A stretch of DNA of 64,000 bases from Caldilineaceae bacterium (GTDB lineage: Bacteria > Chloroflexota > Anaerolineae > Caldilineales > Caldilineaceae). The notes under the pieces are model-generated. The model was not told where the DNA came from, did not search any database, and saw only the letters and a list, made by a program, of their open reading frames with translations. Below, piece by piece: positions 27,058 to 36,187 of the stretch. The translations under genes and the position numbers were made by a program. The DNA lies in contig JAJDXQ010000040.1 of the NCBI GenBank assembly GCA_022823185.1, positions 57,718 to 121,717 on the forward strand, written 5' to 3'. Within the stretch, counting starts at the first letter, position 1. Every line of letters begins with the position of its first letter.

Positions 27058-28275
27058 TCAGGATTGCTGCCCCAATCGACGCAGGGCTGTTTCCAAAACC
27101 TGAATGGCCTGCCAGTACTCGTCCAGGCTGATGTGCTCGTTCGGGGTATGGTCCAGATTGCTGTCCCCGGGCCCGTAGGCCGCGATGGGGCACTGCCAGG
27201 CAGGCCCTACGACGTTCATGTCGCTCGTGCCGCTCTTGCTGACGAAGCGGGGCCGTTCGGCTGTCTGGTCTCGAATGGCGGCGAGGAAGCTGCGAACGAG
27301 CGCACTATTGCGGCTGCTGCGCCAGGCAGGTTCGTATCCGAAGAGACGAAACTTCAGTTTGAGTTCGTCATCGCCGAACTGTATCTCTTGCGGCTCTGCG
27401 TCAGCGGCTTCTATGGGGGGAGGCTCCGGCGGGGGTGTGCGGCCAACTTCGTTCTCACAGACCCACTGCCACAGGTTTGCCAGGAACGCGTTGACATCGA
27501 AGTTTAGGGGAAGTCGAATCCCGATCTTTATCCAGGCAAGGTCGCGCATGTTTTCGTCGGTCCAGGAGCGAATCTCGCGCAGACTTGGCCGCATCTGGTC
27601 GAAGGTCCCGGCCCGTTCGCGATTGAAGCAGGCAGCATGACCGTTGACCCAGTTCCAGAGGTCAACTGCAGAAGTGGCGATCCCCGGATTGGGGCCGGCG
27701 GAGTGCATCATGGGCTGGTCGGCCTTCATTTCCAGCAGAAGGCGGCCCATGTAGGCGAGAGTGATGCGGGTCGTACCGCTTGGTTCTCCGATCAGGCAGT
27801 AGTCGGGTACTGGCTCCTGCTTCCCGTTGAAACGGTCGCGAATGAAGCGGGCCCCCTTGCTGGTTGCGGCTTCCTCTTCCACCGCCCCAACCACAACCAG
27901 GCGGATGTCATGCTGGCGGGCCCAGTCCCCCCCTAGACGGGCAGCGGCGGCCGTAAAGGTCGCCAATGGGCCCTTGGCGTCCACGCTTCCCCTGCCAAAG
28001 AGCATGGGGCCTTCCCGACAGTTTTCGACGCGTACGGGAATGTCTCCGAATACGGTGTCAATGTGGCCGAGCAGGACAACTGTCCTTCCGGCGCCCACGG
28101 CGCCGATTTCACCGACAGCATTGCCGGCTGCGTCCACCTGGGACCTTTCAAAGCCGAAGCCGCGCATGGCGTCAACCAGGTAGTTGCTGGCCTCGCTTTC
28201 TTGATGGCTGAAGGAGGGGATCGCCACCAATCGGGTCAAAAGGTCTACAGATTCGGCTCTCGATATTTCAGGCAT
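27058..28275 (-). CDS. M20 metallopeptidase, LysK/ArgE type
   Basis: A 405-residue zinc-dependent amidohydrolase of the M20 family. Metal and catalytic motifs in order: LLGHIDTV, GRGSVDAKGP, VEEEAATSKGA, GEPSG and a C-terminal DHTPNEHIS. GEPSG and SGTSDMN are typical of [LysW]-lysine/ornithine hydrolases and acetyl-lysine deacetylases, so a role in lysine or arginine synthesis via carrier-protein-bound intermediates is possible; no lysW or other lys/arg gene is nearby. A roughly 60-residue insert in the middle (DMRPSLREI to PPPEPPPIEAADAEP) lengthens the lid domain. ATG 28275 is chosen; a TTG at 28311 is possible. It follows the PAC2 gene on the same strand. Confidence 0.85.
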   Translation of the reverse strand: MPEISRAESVDLLTRLVAIPSFSHQESEASNYLVDAMRGFGFERSQVDAAGNAVGEIGAVGAGRTVVLLGHIDTVFGDIPVRVENCREGPMLFGRGSVDAKGPLATFTAAAARLGGDWARQHDIRLVVVGAVEEEAATSKGARFIRDRFNGKQEPVPDYCLIGEPSGTTRITLAYMGRLLLEMKADQPMMHSAGPNPGIATSAVDLWNWVNGHAACFNRERAGTFDQMRPSLREIRSWTDENMRDLAWIKIGIRLPLNFDVNAFLANLWQWVCENEVGRTPPPEPPPIEAADAEPQEIQFGDDELKLKFRLFGYEPAWRSSRNSALVRSFLAAIRDQTAERPRFVSKSGTSDMNVVGPAWQCPIAAYGPGDSNLDHTPNEHISLDEYWQAIQVLETALRRLGQQS

Positions 28276-28311
28276 GCGCGCAACAGATTGTGACTGTGAG
28301 CAACGTGGCAA

Positions 28312-29232
28312 TCAACTCTCGAGGTCGTCCAGCAGATCTCCCAACTCCCGTTCCCAGACATCGTCCAGTGGCATGAATGGATTTTCTTTGAATTCTTCGT
28401 CAAGTTTCTGCAAATAGGATTGGACGTCGAGTTGGGGAGCCTGCTGCGAGAGTTCCTCCAGCTGTTCCTCCATGGAATTGATCAGTTCGTCGCTCTGGAT
28501 TCTGAGTTCCGAGAGATCCATTCCCAGATGGAACATGAAGTCGGCCCTTCTCATGATGTCGTACCAGGCTTTGACATCATCTTCGATTCTGACGCTCTGG
28601 GCGGGCAGCATCACTTGACCGAAGTCGTAGGCCGGCACAAAACCATGGAAGCAAATGTACTCCTGCTGCCGCTGACCGGCGTGGTAGGCGAGATATGAGC
28701 CAATGGTCGTACCGCCTTCGTAGTTGGAAAACCGGACTGCGTAATCCTCCATTTCCTTGCGCATTTCTTCCATGCTGAACACACAGGAGATGTCTCTGTC
28801 CTTGTTGTAGGGCATCGCTCCGTAGACACCGCCCACGGCGATGACTCGTTTGACCCCCAATTGGTCCACGATGTCAAAGAAAGCTTCGGCGTATTCTTCC
28901 TCGTTGACATGCGGTTCTTCTCCCAGGAAGATCAGGAGGCCCTTGCCCCCGAGTTCCGTGTAGTAGAGCTCGGTCTTGATGATTCGCATATCCTGTACGA
29001 CGCCTTCCTTCGTATGCACTTCGGGTCTCAGCAGGTGATGGGCCCCCGGCATCTGAAAGAGGAAGAACCGATCGCGGCTGATTTCGCCGATTTTCCTTGT
29101 ATCCAGTTTTTCGATCAGGTATGCAGGCAGTCCAGACGAGATTGAGCCGGCGTCGGCCCACTGGTGCCACCCAGCGATCATGACCATCTCGCTGGCGGTC
29201 GGAGTCTCCCACAGTTGTACACGCTCGTCCAT
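28312..29232 (-). CDS. PAC2 family protein
   Basis: A 306-residue protein of the PAC2 (proteasome assembly chaperone 2-like) family. The N-terminal MIAGWHQWADAGSISSGL and the central GEEPHVNEEEYAEAF, VGGVYGAMPYNKDRD and the C-terminal helical tail (residues 250-306, coiled-coil-like and acidic) fit family members found in actinobacteria, archaea and Chloroflexi. The bacterial function is unknown. GAGGT precedes the ATG by six bases. It is placed between the methyltransferase and the M20 gene, all on the minus strand, so the three may be cotranscribed. Confidence 0.85.
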   Translation of the reverse strand: MDERVQLWETPTASEMVMIAGWHQWADAGSISSGLPAYLIEKLDTRKIGEISRDRFFLFQMPGAHHLLRPEVHTKEGVVQDMRIIKTELYYTELGGKGLLIFLGEEPHVNEEEYAEAFFDIVDQLGVKRVIAVGGVYGAMPYNKDRDISCVFSMEEMRKEMEDYAVRFSNYEGGTTIGSYLAYHAGQRQQEYICFHGFVPAYDFGQVMLPAQSVRIEDDVKAWYDIMRRADFMFHLGMDLSELRIQSDELINSMEEQLEELSQQAPQLDVQSYLQKLDEEFKENPFMPLDDVWERELGDLLDDLES

Positions 29233-29277
29233 GTCTATACCTCGATTTCGTCTGATTAGAAATTCGGCGGCAGGGCG

Positions 29278-30162
29278 CTATAGTCGTTGCAGGCGGAAGA
29301 CGATAACCGGCGGAATCTCGCTGAAATTGGGTCCCCAGCTGACTTCCCTCCTGCCAGGGGGATGGGTGGGAGGAAAAGCCCTTTCTTCAATTCCATTCAA
29401 GACGAACCCGGCGCGCAGGCCAACATTCAGTATCGAATGGATGGGGCGATGAAAGTAAGGCTGCGGAAGGGGCTGCCCGGCCAGCGCGCGTCCCTTGAAC
29501 ATAGTCGGTGTCATATAGCCGCTAACCCGCACTCCGAACGTTGTAACCTCCTCCCCCTCTATTTCCGCGCGTTCGCAATATGGAACGGAATGGGCCTGGT
29601 TGAAGCAGGGGTGCATCATTGAAAATACAAAGATCCCGCCCGGCTTGAGAAGTCTCGCCAGGTTGCGAAACAAGGGTTCAATCTCCGCCATGTCAAAGAG
29701 AGCCATATTCGAGAGGGCGCTATCAAAGCTCGCTTCGCCAAACAACCCTATCAACCTAGCGTCGTTTGCGTCATGCACAAGGTAGCTGATGTCGCCATCA
29801 CTGGAGGTCGTCCGCTTCTGCGCAAAACGAACCATCTCTTCCGCTACATCAAATGCGACGACTCGGGCTCCCAGGCGGCCCAGCCTTCTGCTGGTAAGGC
29901 CGTTGCCGCAGGCGATATCCAAAACAGACTGTCCGGGCTGGACGTTGAGCAACTTCTGGATAGCGGGCCAGCAAAGGACTTCGACAAAGTCGTTGCCCTC
30001 TCCCATGTAACCATCCCAGTAGGAAGAATTGTGGTTCCAGACCTGCTTCACCTCCTGGCTGAATTCCGGGAAGGCGATTTCTTCGCCGGTAGGGCCCGAG
30101 GCTACGCGTTCGGAGCCGTCAGACAACGCAGGTTCCTTGGATCGCTCTCCCGCATGGGTCAT
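29278..30162 (-). CDS. Class I SAM-dependent methyltransferase
   Basis: A 294-residue methyltransferase with a UbiE/COQ5-like SAM-binding core: SVLDIACGNGLTSRRL (motif I), VVAFDVAEEMV (acidic loop), DSALSNMALFDM (motif II region) and LLKPGGIFVFSMMHPCF. C-terminal strands resemble small-molecule methyltransferases acting on quinones or phenols. The ATG at 30162 has AGGAG six bases ahead, which decides it over the upstream GTG at 30183. The substrate is unknown. A perfect CACAATTGTG palindrome (30181-30190) lies 19 bp ahead of the start. Confidence 0.85.
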   Translation of the reverse strand: MTHAGERSKEPALSDGSERVASGPTGEEIAFPEFSQEVKQVWNHNSSYWDGYMGEGNDFVEVLCWPAIQKLLNVQPGQSVLDIACGNGLTSRRLGRLGARVVAFDVAEEMVRFAQKRTTSSDGDISYLVHDANDARLIGLFGEASFDSALSNMALFDMAEIEPLFRNLARLLKPGGIFVFSMMHPCFNQAHSVPYCERAEIEGEEVTTFGVRVSGYMTPTMFKGRALAGQPLPQPYFHRPIHSILNVGLRAGFVLNGIEERAFPPTHPPGRREVSWGPNFSEIPPVIVFRLQRL

Positions 30163-30625
30163 ACAATGCTCCTGGTCGGACACAATTGTGATAGGGCCCC
30201 GATTGCGAATGGCTCAAGGCGAAACGACATAACTCCGCACATTGTACCACAGTCCCAATTCAGGCAGGACAACGAGAAGGACAGAGCCTTGGCTCAGCCA
30301 GCGAATACTGTGGCAGCGATGGGCAGGTGTGTTGTGAACGAGAGTGAAAATGGAGCAACAAAACGGCCTTACGAGCAAAAAGTTCGTGGCCGTTCGAGGG
30401 AACGGATTCCCGACCTGTTTACGTTCAATTGTCGAGCTTCACCAGATCGAGGCGCTAAAGGAACAAGCAAGCCTGGAGAACGCTGCGGATGGCAGGCCTC
30501 CCCGATGAGGAAAGAGTGGTCGAGGGGGAAAGGTGATGATAGACCCGCAGTTGTAGGGCTCCGCGCGTGGCTGACCGTCCAGCCGAACAGACATAGAGCT
30601 GAGGATCACGGGTGGGCCCAGGACC
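30163..30625. other. Gene-free interval with an operator-like palindrome
   Basis: No gene is supported. The region contains CACAATTGTG (30181-30190) and, on the minus strand, TGGTACAAT (30249-30241), an extended -10 candidate for the methyltransferase. The open frame crossing it on the plus strand is an antisense shadow of the methyltransferase gene. Confidence 0.4.
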
Positions 30626-31564
30626 CTATCCGGCGATTTCAGTGAGGTCAAAGACGGGGCCGTGAATGCAGGCGCGTGTGTTGCCGCCTCGAGCGGTTGG
30701 TACGGCGCACACAAGGCAAGCGCCGAACCCGCACAGCAGGTCAGATTCCACCAGGATCTGGGCAAACCTCCTGTCGACCCTGATTCGAGTTTCTCTGATA
30801 AGATGGCGTAGCTCGTGATAGGACTCGGATGGAACGCCTGCGCAAACCTGGTCTGCCCACTGTAGCGTGCGCCGGAGCGAGTCGGTCCACTGGCGGGGCG
30901 TGACGGCGACGCGTACTTCTGCTTGCAGTGGCAGCCATGGAACCAAATCGGCGGCGGCGCTGCTGTCTTCCGCCAGAAAGAGCATCGTCACACGGCCTCC
31001 CCTGTCCAACCCGAGTTCGGCGAGAGCGAGCAGCTTCCAGAACCAGTCGGGGCCATTTCGAATGTCAGCGACAAGAAGCAGGTTGTGTGGGCCTGCCGGC
31101 AGGGCAAATCCGTTGCCGTAGGGACCGGAAAGATTCAACAGGTCACCGGGCCCTCGCTCGGCCAGCCAGGCGACCCCGGAATCCGCGGAAGGGGCGCCAT
31201 ACCTTTCGCGCGATTGTGGTCGGATGCCAGGTTCCTCAGGGATGGAAGGAAGAAACAGCTGCCAGCGTTCGGCCTGCTCAACCGTTTTCCGACCACAAAT
31301 GAACAAAGCGCGTCGCAGAAAGACCGACCAGTCTCCTTCTCTTTCGATACCAACTGCGGAACTGCACCTGACGAGGAAATACCGGCCGCCAATGGGCTGT
31401 GACGAGGGCACAAGTCCGGGCGGGAGGCGAAGCGCAAACGGTTGGCCGGGCAACACCTGGCTGTCGATCTGCCCGACGATGGCTGGCGGAAGCGCCAGGC
31501 CTTCCTTTTCCATTGGAGAGTGGGCTCCGGCATTTTCAGGCACAGGATGGTCAACTCTCTTCAT
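30626..31564 (-). CDS. PyrK-like electron-transfer protein with degenerate nucleotide sites
   Basis: A 312-residue protein whose C-terminus carries the [2Fe-2S] signature of dihydroorotate dehydrogenase electron-transfer subunits: CGFGACLVC, a fourth Cys in TRACIHGP, then GPVFD. The middle LNLSGPYGNGF also matches PyrK. However, the FAD-binding RPxS region reads VRCSS and the glycine-rich NAD-binding segment reads LLLVADIRNGPDW instead of a GG(I/V)G type motif. PyrK normally moves electrons from NADH via FAD and the cluster to PyrD; here flavin or NAD binding may be altered. No pyrD is adjacent. It overlaps the upstream one-TM gene by 14 nt, suggesting coupling and perhaps a shared role. Confidence 0.7.
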   Translation of the reverse strand: MKRVDHPVPENAGAHSPMEKEGLALPPAIVGQIDSQVLPGQPFALRLPPGLVPSSQPIGGRYFLVRCSSAVGIEREGDWSVFLRRALFICGRKTVEQAERWQLFLPSIPEEPGIRPQSRERYGAPSADSGVAWLAERGPGDLLNLSGPYGNGFALPAGPHNLLLVADIRNGPDWFWKLLALAELGLDRGGRVTMLFLAEDSSAAADLVPWLPLQAEVRVAVTPRQWTDSLRRTLQWADQVCAGVPSESYHELRHLIRETRIRVDRRFAQILVESDLLCGFGACLVCAVPTARGGNTRACIHGPVFDLTEIAG

Positions 31565-31901
31565 CTTCCCCCTGCGTGGTTTCTTTTGCCACAGGCGATG
31601 GTCCCTGCAAATCTCGTTCCGATCGACTTTCTTCCTGAGCCGAGTGCTTCCCAGTTCGATTCCTTCCAGGAAATGGACGCCTTTTGACGAGCGGCCCGGG
31701 TTCGATCACCGCCAGGATGACGACGAGGAGGAGTCCCCCGACTGCAAGGACCGCCAGGATACGCCACAGGACAGAAAGAGGTCCTGCGGCCTCCGATGCT
31801 GCGAACCGGAGTGTCGTTTGAAGGGATTCAATATCAGCCGGCAAAGCCTGTCGCAGCAGTTGAAGAGCCAAGACGGCCATGGTTTCAGCGGTCAGTGCCA
31901 T
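31551..31901 (-). CDS. Small single-TM protein coupled to the PyrK-like gene
   Basis: A 116-residue protein: an amphipathic N-terminal helix region (MALTAETMAVLALQLLRQAL), one strong membrane segment (about residues 44-65, ILAVLAVGGLLLVVILAVI), then a basic and polar cytoplasmic-type tail. I do not recognise it. The start at 31901 is chosen because AGGA lies four bases ahead and the longer frame upstream is basic and unconvincing. Its stop overlaps the PyrK-like start by 14 nt. It may be a membrane anchor for the partner protein; this is inference. Confidence 0.55.
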   Translation of the reverse strand: MALTAETMAVLALQLLRQALPADIESLQTTLRFAASEAAGPLSVLWRILAVLAVGGLLLVVILAVIEPGPLVKRRPFPGRNRTGKHSAQEESRSERDLQGPSPVAKETTQGEDEES

Positions 31902-32124
31902 GTTCCTGGAAGCCTGCACGCTTTGTGGTACAATCGGTTCAGTTTCGGCCTGGGACAGGCAGAGCAAGAATCGTACGTTGGGAGCGTTCAGTCGCGATCC
32001 CCAACGATGCGGTCCCGGCCGGCGCCGACAAGAGAAGGCAGGCAGCATCGGCCTATTGACTCCATTCTCACATAGCATCGGCATACATCCAATCTTCAAC
32101 GCCGTAATCGAGACAACTCTCGAC

Positions 32125-33765
32125 ATGAGCCGATTTCCTGATTACGTCCGTCGCTTCAGTCCTCATAGGGCGCTCGACAGGCTCCTCAACCGGCGCGTGC
32201 CCGAACCATGGCGAATCGAGTTGCGTAGCAGCTGGCCTCTTGTCTTCGTTCCGGTCTTGCTCTTCATGCAACTCTTGGGACCCAGCCCGGTGTGGGTCGC
32301 GCTTCTATTCTCCCTGATCGGGCTCTACGCAATCAGTTACGCCTGGATACGAAGTCAGGTTCAGCAGATCTTTTTTGAGAGACGGCGCGAAGGGGCGATG
32401 CTGGTGGTTGGAGACGCCATGCAGGAGCGCTTCACTGTGCGGAATGAGAGCCCGCTGCCGGTACACTGGCTTGAATTTGCGGACAGTTCCTTCCTGCCCG
32501 GCTACAATCCGAGACAGGTGGTCAGTTGCGGCAGCGGGAGCAGCTACCAGTGGCGGGCTGAGGCAAACTGTACACAGCGGGGCGTATTCCGCCTGGGGCC
32601 TCACACGTTGAGGACGGGAGATCCATTTGGGTTGTTCACTCTGCAGATGGTGGATTCCCGTTCCGAATCGCTCCTGGTCTATCCAAGGGTAGCCCACATC
32701 CCAACATTGGAATTGCCGCGGGGCAGCCTCTCTGGCCAGGACAGGCGCCGTCGCGCATACAGCGGGTCGGAGCGAGCCCAGGCTGTACGGGCCTATCAGC
32801 CGGGAGACAGCCTGCGCCATGTACACTGGCCGATCAGCGCGAGGCAGGGCGAATTGATTGTTACGGACGTAGAAACGGAGCCGAGCGGGGACCTTTGGAT
32901 TGTTCTGGATGCCTTCGGGCCGGCGCAAACTGGCGAAGGCGAGGACAGTTCGCTGGAGACGAGCATCATCATGGCGGCGAGCGTGGCCGCAGAGTTTCTC
33001 GGAGGCGGCGAACGACGTTCTGTTGGTCTCTTGACAGCCCCTGCGGTTGAGGCCACAGCGGTTTGGCCGGCAGAGGGCCCCCCTGCGGATGGGCAGTATC
33101 CCTCTGATTCGGATCCCATTCGCGGCAAATGGGGCAGTCCATTGCCCTTCGGGGAGCAGCAAGCGAGCATGGAGAACGGCAACGCAGTTACTCCGGCACT
33201 GGTGGATGTGCCGCCTCAACCAGGTAAGGGGCAGGTATGGCAAATCCTGGCTGCGCTTGCCCCGGTGAATGCTGGTGATCTACCGCTGGGAGAACTGTTA
33301 CGCCGGAGCCGGGGCGTGTTCAATGCGGGCCAGACTGTCTTGGCGATTACCTCTGATATTGGAGAAGGCGTCGAAGACTGGACGGCGGAGTTGCTGCATC
33401 TGCGTCGGGTAGGCGTATCGGCCAGCGTTTTTGCCGTGACGCCGGCTGGTTCAGACATGATCGACGAAGATTCGGTTTTGGAAGAGAGCGTCAGAAACTC
33501 TGAGAGACCTCAAGATTCTCCCGCTCTCGCCTCTTCCCCACAGGACGACCAGGACCCCGAATCAGAAACGCCCGCAGTCCAGAGTGACGCTTCATTGCAG
33601 GCAAACCTGATCGACATGCTTGCCAAGTACGAGATTCCCCTGCGGTTTATGCAAGCCGGCACACGGTTGGCCCCCGCATTGACTTACCGGCGGACTCGGA
33701 CCGTCTTGCGTACGACTCCGAGCGGCGGCGTCGTCGCGCATGAGATTGAGGAAGAGGTAGGGTGA
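32125..33765 (+). CDS. DUF58 domain protein
   Basis: A 546-residue DUF58 protein. Two adjacent membrane helices (about 33-70) precede a beta-rich region with GVFRLGPHTLRTGDPFGLF and the family-defining YQPGDSLRHVHWPISAR. A von Willebrand-A-like C-terminal domain begins near LWIVLDAFG. DUF58 proteins are typically encoded with MoxR ATPases and transglutaminase proteins and may act in assembly of surface enzymes. The ATG at 32125 starts the membrane-proximal sequence; the frame extends 82 codons upstream through the divergent intergenic region, which looks non-coding. It overlaps the next gene by 4 nt (GTGA). Confidence 0.85.
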   Translation: MSRFPDYVRRFSPHRALDRLLNRRVPEPWRIELRSSWPLVFVPVLLFMQLLGPSPVWVALLFSLIGLYAISYAWIRSQVQQIFFERRREGAMLVVGDAMQERFTVRNESPLPVHWLEFADSSFLPGYNPRQVVSCGSGSSYQWRAEANCTQRGVFRLGPHTLRTGDPFGLFTLQMVDSRSESLLVYPRVAHIPTLELPRGSLSGQDRRRRAYSGSERAQAVRAYQPGDSLRHVHWPISARQGELIVTDVETEPSGDLWIVLDAFGPAQTGEGEDSSLETSIIMAASVAAEFLGGGERRSVGLLTAPAVEATAVWPAEGPPADGQYPSDSDPIRGKWGSPLPFGEQQASMENGNAVTPALVDVPPQPGKGQVWQILAALAPVNAGDLPLGELLRRSRGVFNAGQTVLAITSDIGEGVEDWTAELLHLRRVGVSASVFAVTPAGSDMIDEDSVLEESVRNSERPQDSPALASSPQDDQDPESETPAVQSDASLQANLIDMLAKYEIPLRFMQAGTRLAPALTYRRTRTVLRTTPSGGVVAHEIEEEVG

Positions 33766-36164
33766 TCACTGAATATGTCGAGGACCAGCGGCATATAGTC
33801 GTTCGAATTCTGTCGTCGGTTGCGCAACGATATCGCCCCAGTCTGGGCTGGCTCGTTCTTGGATTCGGGCTTACCCTGGCCTTGCTACCTGCCCTGGCGA
33901 TTCGGGAAGCCGAATGGATCGACCTGGGCCGGGTCAGGGTCAATCTTGAATGGGTCAGCCTATTCGGGCTGCTGAGTTCCTGGCGGCTGTTCGTCGTTCT
34001 GCGAAGGTGGGCCGCACACATCCGGTCAAAGTACAGCGGGTTCATTCAGGGCGAAGACGAAGGCTACTCTGCAGGAAGCCGCCATCGAATACATCGAAGC
34101 TTCTTCGCGTTCGTACTGGTCCTGGGCATCCTCCTCTGGATTGCCTTGGGCGGCGTCATCGTTTCTCAGGTGCTTGTTCATTGGATACCTGGCCCCATCG
34201 ATTTCTGGCGCGCTTTGAACGCCGGTGATCTGCTTGCGCTGGCAGCAGGGGTTGAGGCGGACCTGAACGGCCTGGTGTTGCGGTACTCTGATTGGGCTCG
34301 CGGTGTGCAGGCGGGTGGAGCATACCAGGACGATTTTGTCTTCTTGACGCTGTTTGGTGTTCTGTTGTGGTTTTTGAGCGGAGCCACAGCGCTGCTGATA
34401 CTTGCCACAAGAAACGGACTGATCGTTGGCGCGCCGGTCCTTTGGGTACTGGCAACTTTTCTTTTCTACGGAGGGCAGGGCCGTCCGCTAATCCTAATCG
34501 GGTTTGCGGCGACAGTCCTGCTTCATGTCCTTCTCGACCAGCAGCGCATGGAAAGAAGCTGGATAAGTCACCGAACAGACTTCAGCTCCATGCTCCTGGC
34601 GGATCGGATGATTTCGGTAGGCGCCGGAGCCGTCCTGATCGGTCTGGTCGCTGGTTTCATGCCAAACATTGTGATCAGCCCGATTGCGTACAGAGTCTAC
34701 CAAACCATGACACCGGTGTATGACTCGGTGGACGAGGTTACGGAGAGGATGTTCCCTGACCTGAAAGGGGGAAGGAGAGGGCTGGGCAGGCTTGGAACCG
34801 GACTCCCCAACCGTTTTCTGCTCGAAGGCGGGGCAGAACTCGGTCAGTATGAAGTCATGCGCGTTTCAACCAACTATCCATTCGGCGCGGTAACCGAGTT
34901 GGGAGAAATTCCTCCCCGCATCTATATGCGGCGGGGCACATTTGTCCACTACGACGGGAGAGGCTGGAGCAATAGCGGCCATGAAAGGGACGCCGATTTC
35001 GAAGCGAATCTGGCCTGGCGTGAAGAGGAAGAGTGGCTGGGTCGCGTGGCGCTAACCCAGCGCGTGCGCCTGACGGCGCCGACCGCAGTTCTTCCTGCAG
35101 CGGGTGAACCGGCCGTATTTCGGACTGAGTACGAACTGGAAAGACGTTCAGGCGGCGACCTGGTTTCGATTTGGTCGGGCACAGGACCGGTGGATCGATA
35201 TGAGGTCGTATCATTTGTACCGGCCATGTCGACAGAGGCGTTGCGGGCCCTGCCTGCTTGGGGAGAGGGTGTCTTCGAGCTGCCGGCGGAGGTGGTCCCG
35301 CACCTGGCCCTGCCTGATTCGATCACCCCTCGCACGCGCAGTTTGGCTGAGCAACTGGCTGCTGGTCAGACGAGCCAGTTTGGCATTGCCGAAACGATTG
35401 AGGCCCATCTGCGCGGCATCAGCTACAACCTCGAGGTGCCTGGTCCTCCGCCAGGCGAAGATGTTGCCGACTTTTTCCTGTTTGATCTGCAGGAAGGGTA
35501 CTGTGATTACTACACGACGGCTTTCGCTGTCCTGGCCCGATTGAACGGGCTGCCCACCCGTTTTGCGACCGGTCACATCGGGGGGTCATGGGACTTCGAG
35601 TCGGGGGAGTGGACGATTACCGAGGCCGAGGCGCACTCGTGGCCGGAAGTCTACCTGCCGGAAATCGGCTGGGTCCCGTTTGAGCCGACGGCCGGCCGAC
35701 CGTCGCTAAACAGGCAGGCAGCGCTTCAGACTGCGCCGGACAGCTTTACGCGGTCGGGAACGGTTGAGCCAGCCGAAGAGCAAGCGGAAGAGGGCTGGAC
35801 CTGGAACTGGCAGATGCTCTTCTGGCTGCTGCCCGTTGCGGGCGTCCTGTACCTGCTGGGACGCTGGTTCGAGCGAAGGCCGCAGGACCCGTGGCTTGGA
35901 CTGCTGGCCTGGGGGCATCGAATTGGGTGGCCCCATCAGCCCAACCAGACGGAGCTGGAGTATGGCCGCGGCCTGTCAGCCCATCTGGCCCATCAAGAAC
36001 CTGAACCCGAACGCCGGCGCAGGCTGACGCGCAACGTATTGGGGCTGACGGCCGCGGTCAGCCGCGAGCGCTATGGCACAGCCGCCCTGCGCCAGGAGGG
36101 GCTGGCGCGGGCGTTGGAACTCTGGCGAGCAATGCGTAGAGACATTCGGCGACTGCCGTGGTGA
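33762..36164 (+). CDS. Membrane-anchored transglutaminase-like protein (DUF3488/TgpA type)
   Basis: An 800-residue protein starting with GTG inside the DUF58 stop (GTGA overlap). Several N-terminal membrane helices (within about residues 30-300) match the DUF3488 part of TgpA-like proteins. The transglutaminase core (about 555-650) contains EGYCDYYTTAFAVLAR with the catalytic Cys, EAEAHSWPEVYLP with the catalytic His, and GWVPFEPTAG, where the third acidic position is Glu, as is common in this family. One more membrane helix (about 685-705) and a basic cytoplasmic tail (DUF4129-like) end the protein. It probably crosslinks or cleaves surface proteins or peptides; the DUF58 partner supports a joint function. 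Confidence 0.9.
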   Translation: MITEYVEDQRHIVVRILSSVAQRYRPSLGWLVLGFGLTLALLPALAIREAEWIDLGRVRVNLEWVSLFGLLSSWRLFVVLRRWAAHIRSKYSGFIQGEDEGYSAGSRHRIHRSFFAFVLVLGILLWIALGGVIVSQVLVHWIPGPIDFWRALNAGDLLALAAGVEADLNGLVLRYSDWARGVQAGGAYQDDFVFLTLFGVLLWFLSGATALLILATRNGLIVGAPVLWVLATFLFYGGQGRPLILIGFAATVLLHVLLDQQRMERSWISHRTDFSSMLLADRMISVGAGAVLIGLVAGFMPNIVISPIAYRVYQTMTPVYDSVDEVTERMFPDLKGGRRGLGRLGTGLPNRFLLEGGAELGQYEVMRVSTNYPFGAVTELGEIPPRIYMRRGTFVHYDGRGWSNSGHERDADFEANLAWREEEEWLGRVALTQRVRLTAPTAVLPAAGEPAVFRTEYELERRSGGDLVSIWSGTGPVDRYEVVSFVPAMSTEALRALPAWGEGVFELPAEVVPHLALPDSITPRTRSLAEQLAAGQTSQFGIAETIEAHLRGISYNLEVPGPPPGEDVADFFLFDLQEGYCDYYTTAFAVLARLNGLPTRFATGHIGGSWDFESGEWTITEAEAHSWPEVYLPEIGWVPFEPTAGRPSLNRQAALQTAPDSFTRSGTVEPAEEQAEEGWTWNWQMLFWLLPVAGVLYLLGRWFERRPQDPWLGLLAWGHRIGWPHQPNQTELEYGRGLSAHLAHQEPEPERRRRLTRNVLGLTAAVSRERYGTAALRQEGLARALELWRAMRRDIRRLPW

Positions 36165-36187
36165 GAGCTGATTGCACGGCAAGTAGC

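Noticed and set aside
29773..30645. A 290-codon plus-strand frame
   Set aside because: Mostly antisense to the methyltransferase gene; the rest crosses a gene-free region without a ribosome binding site.
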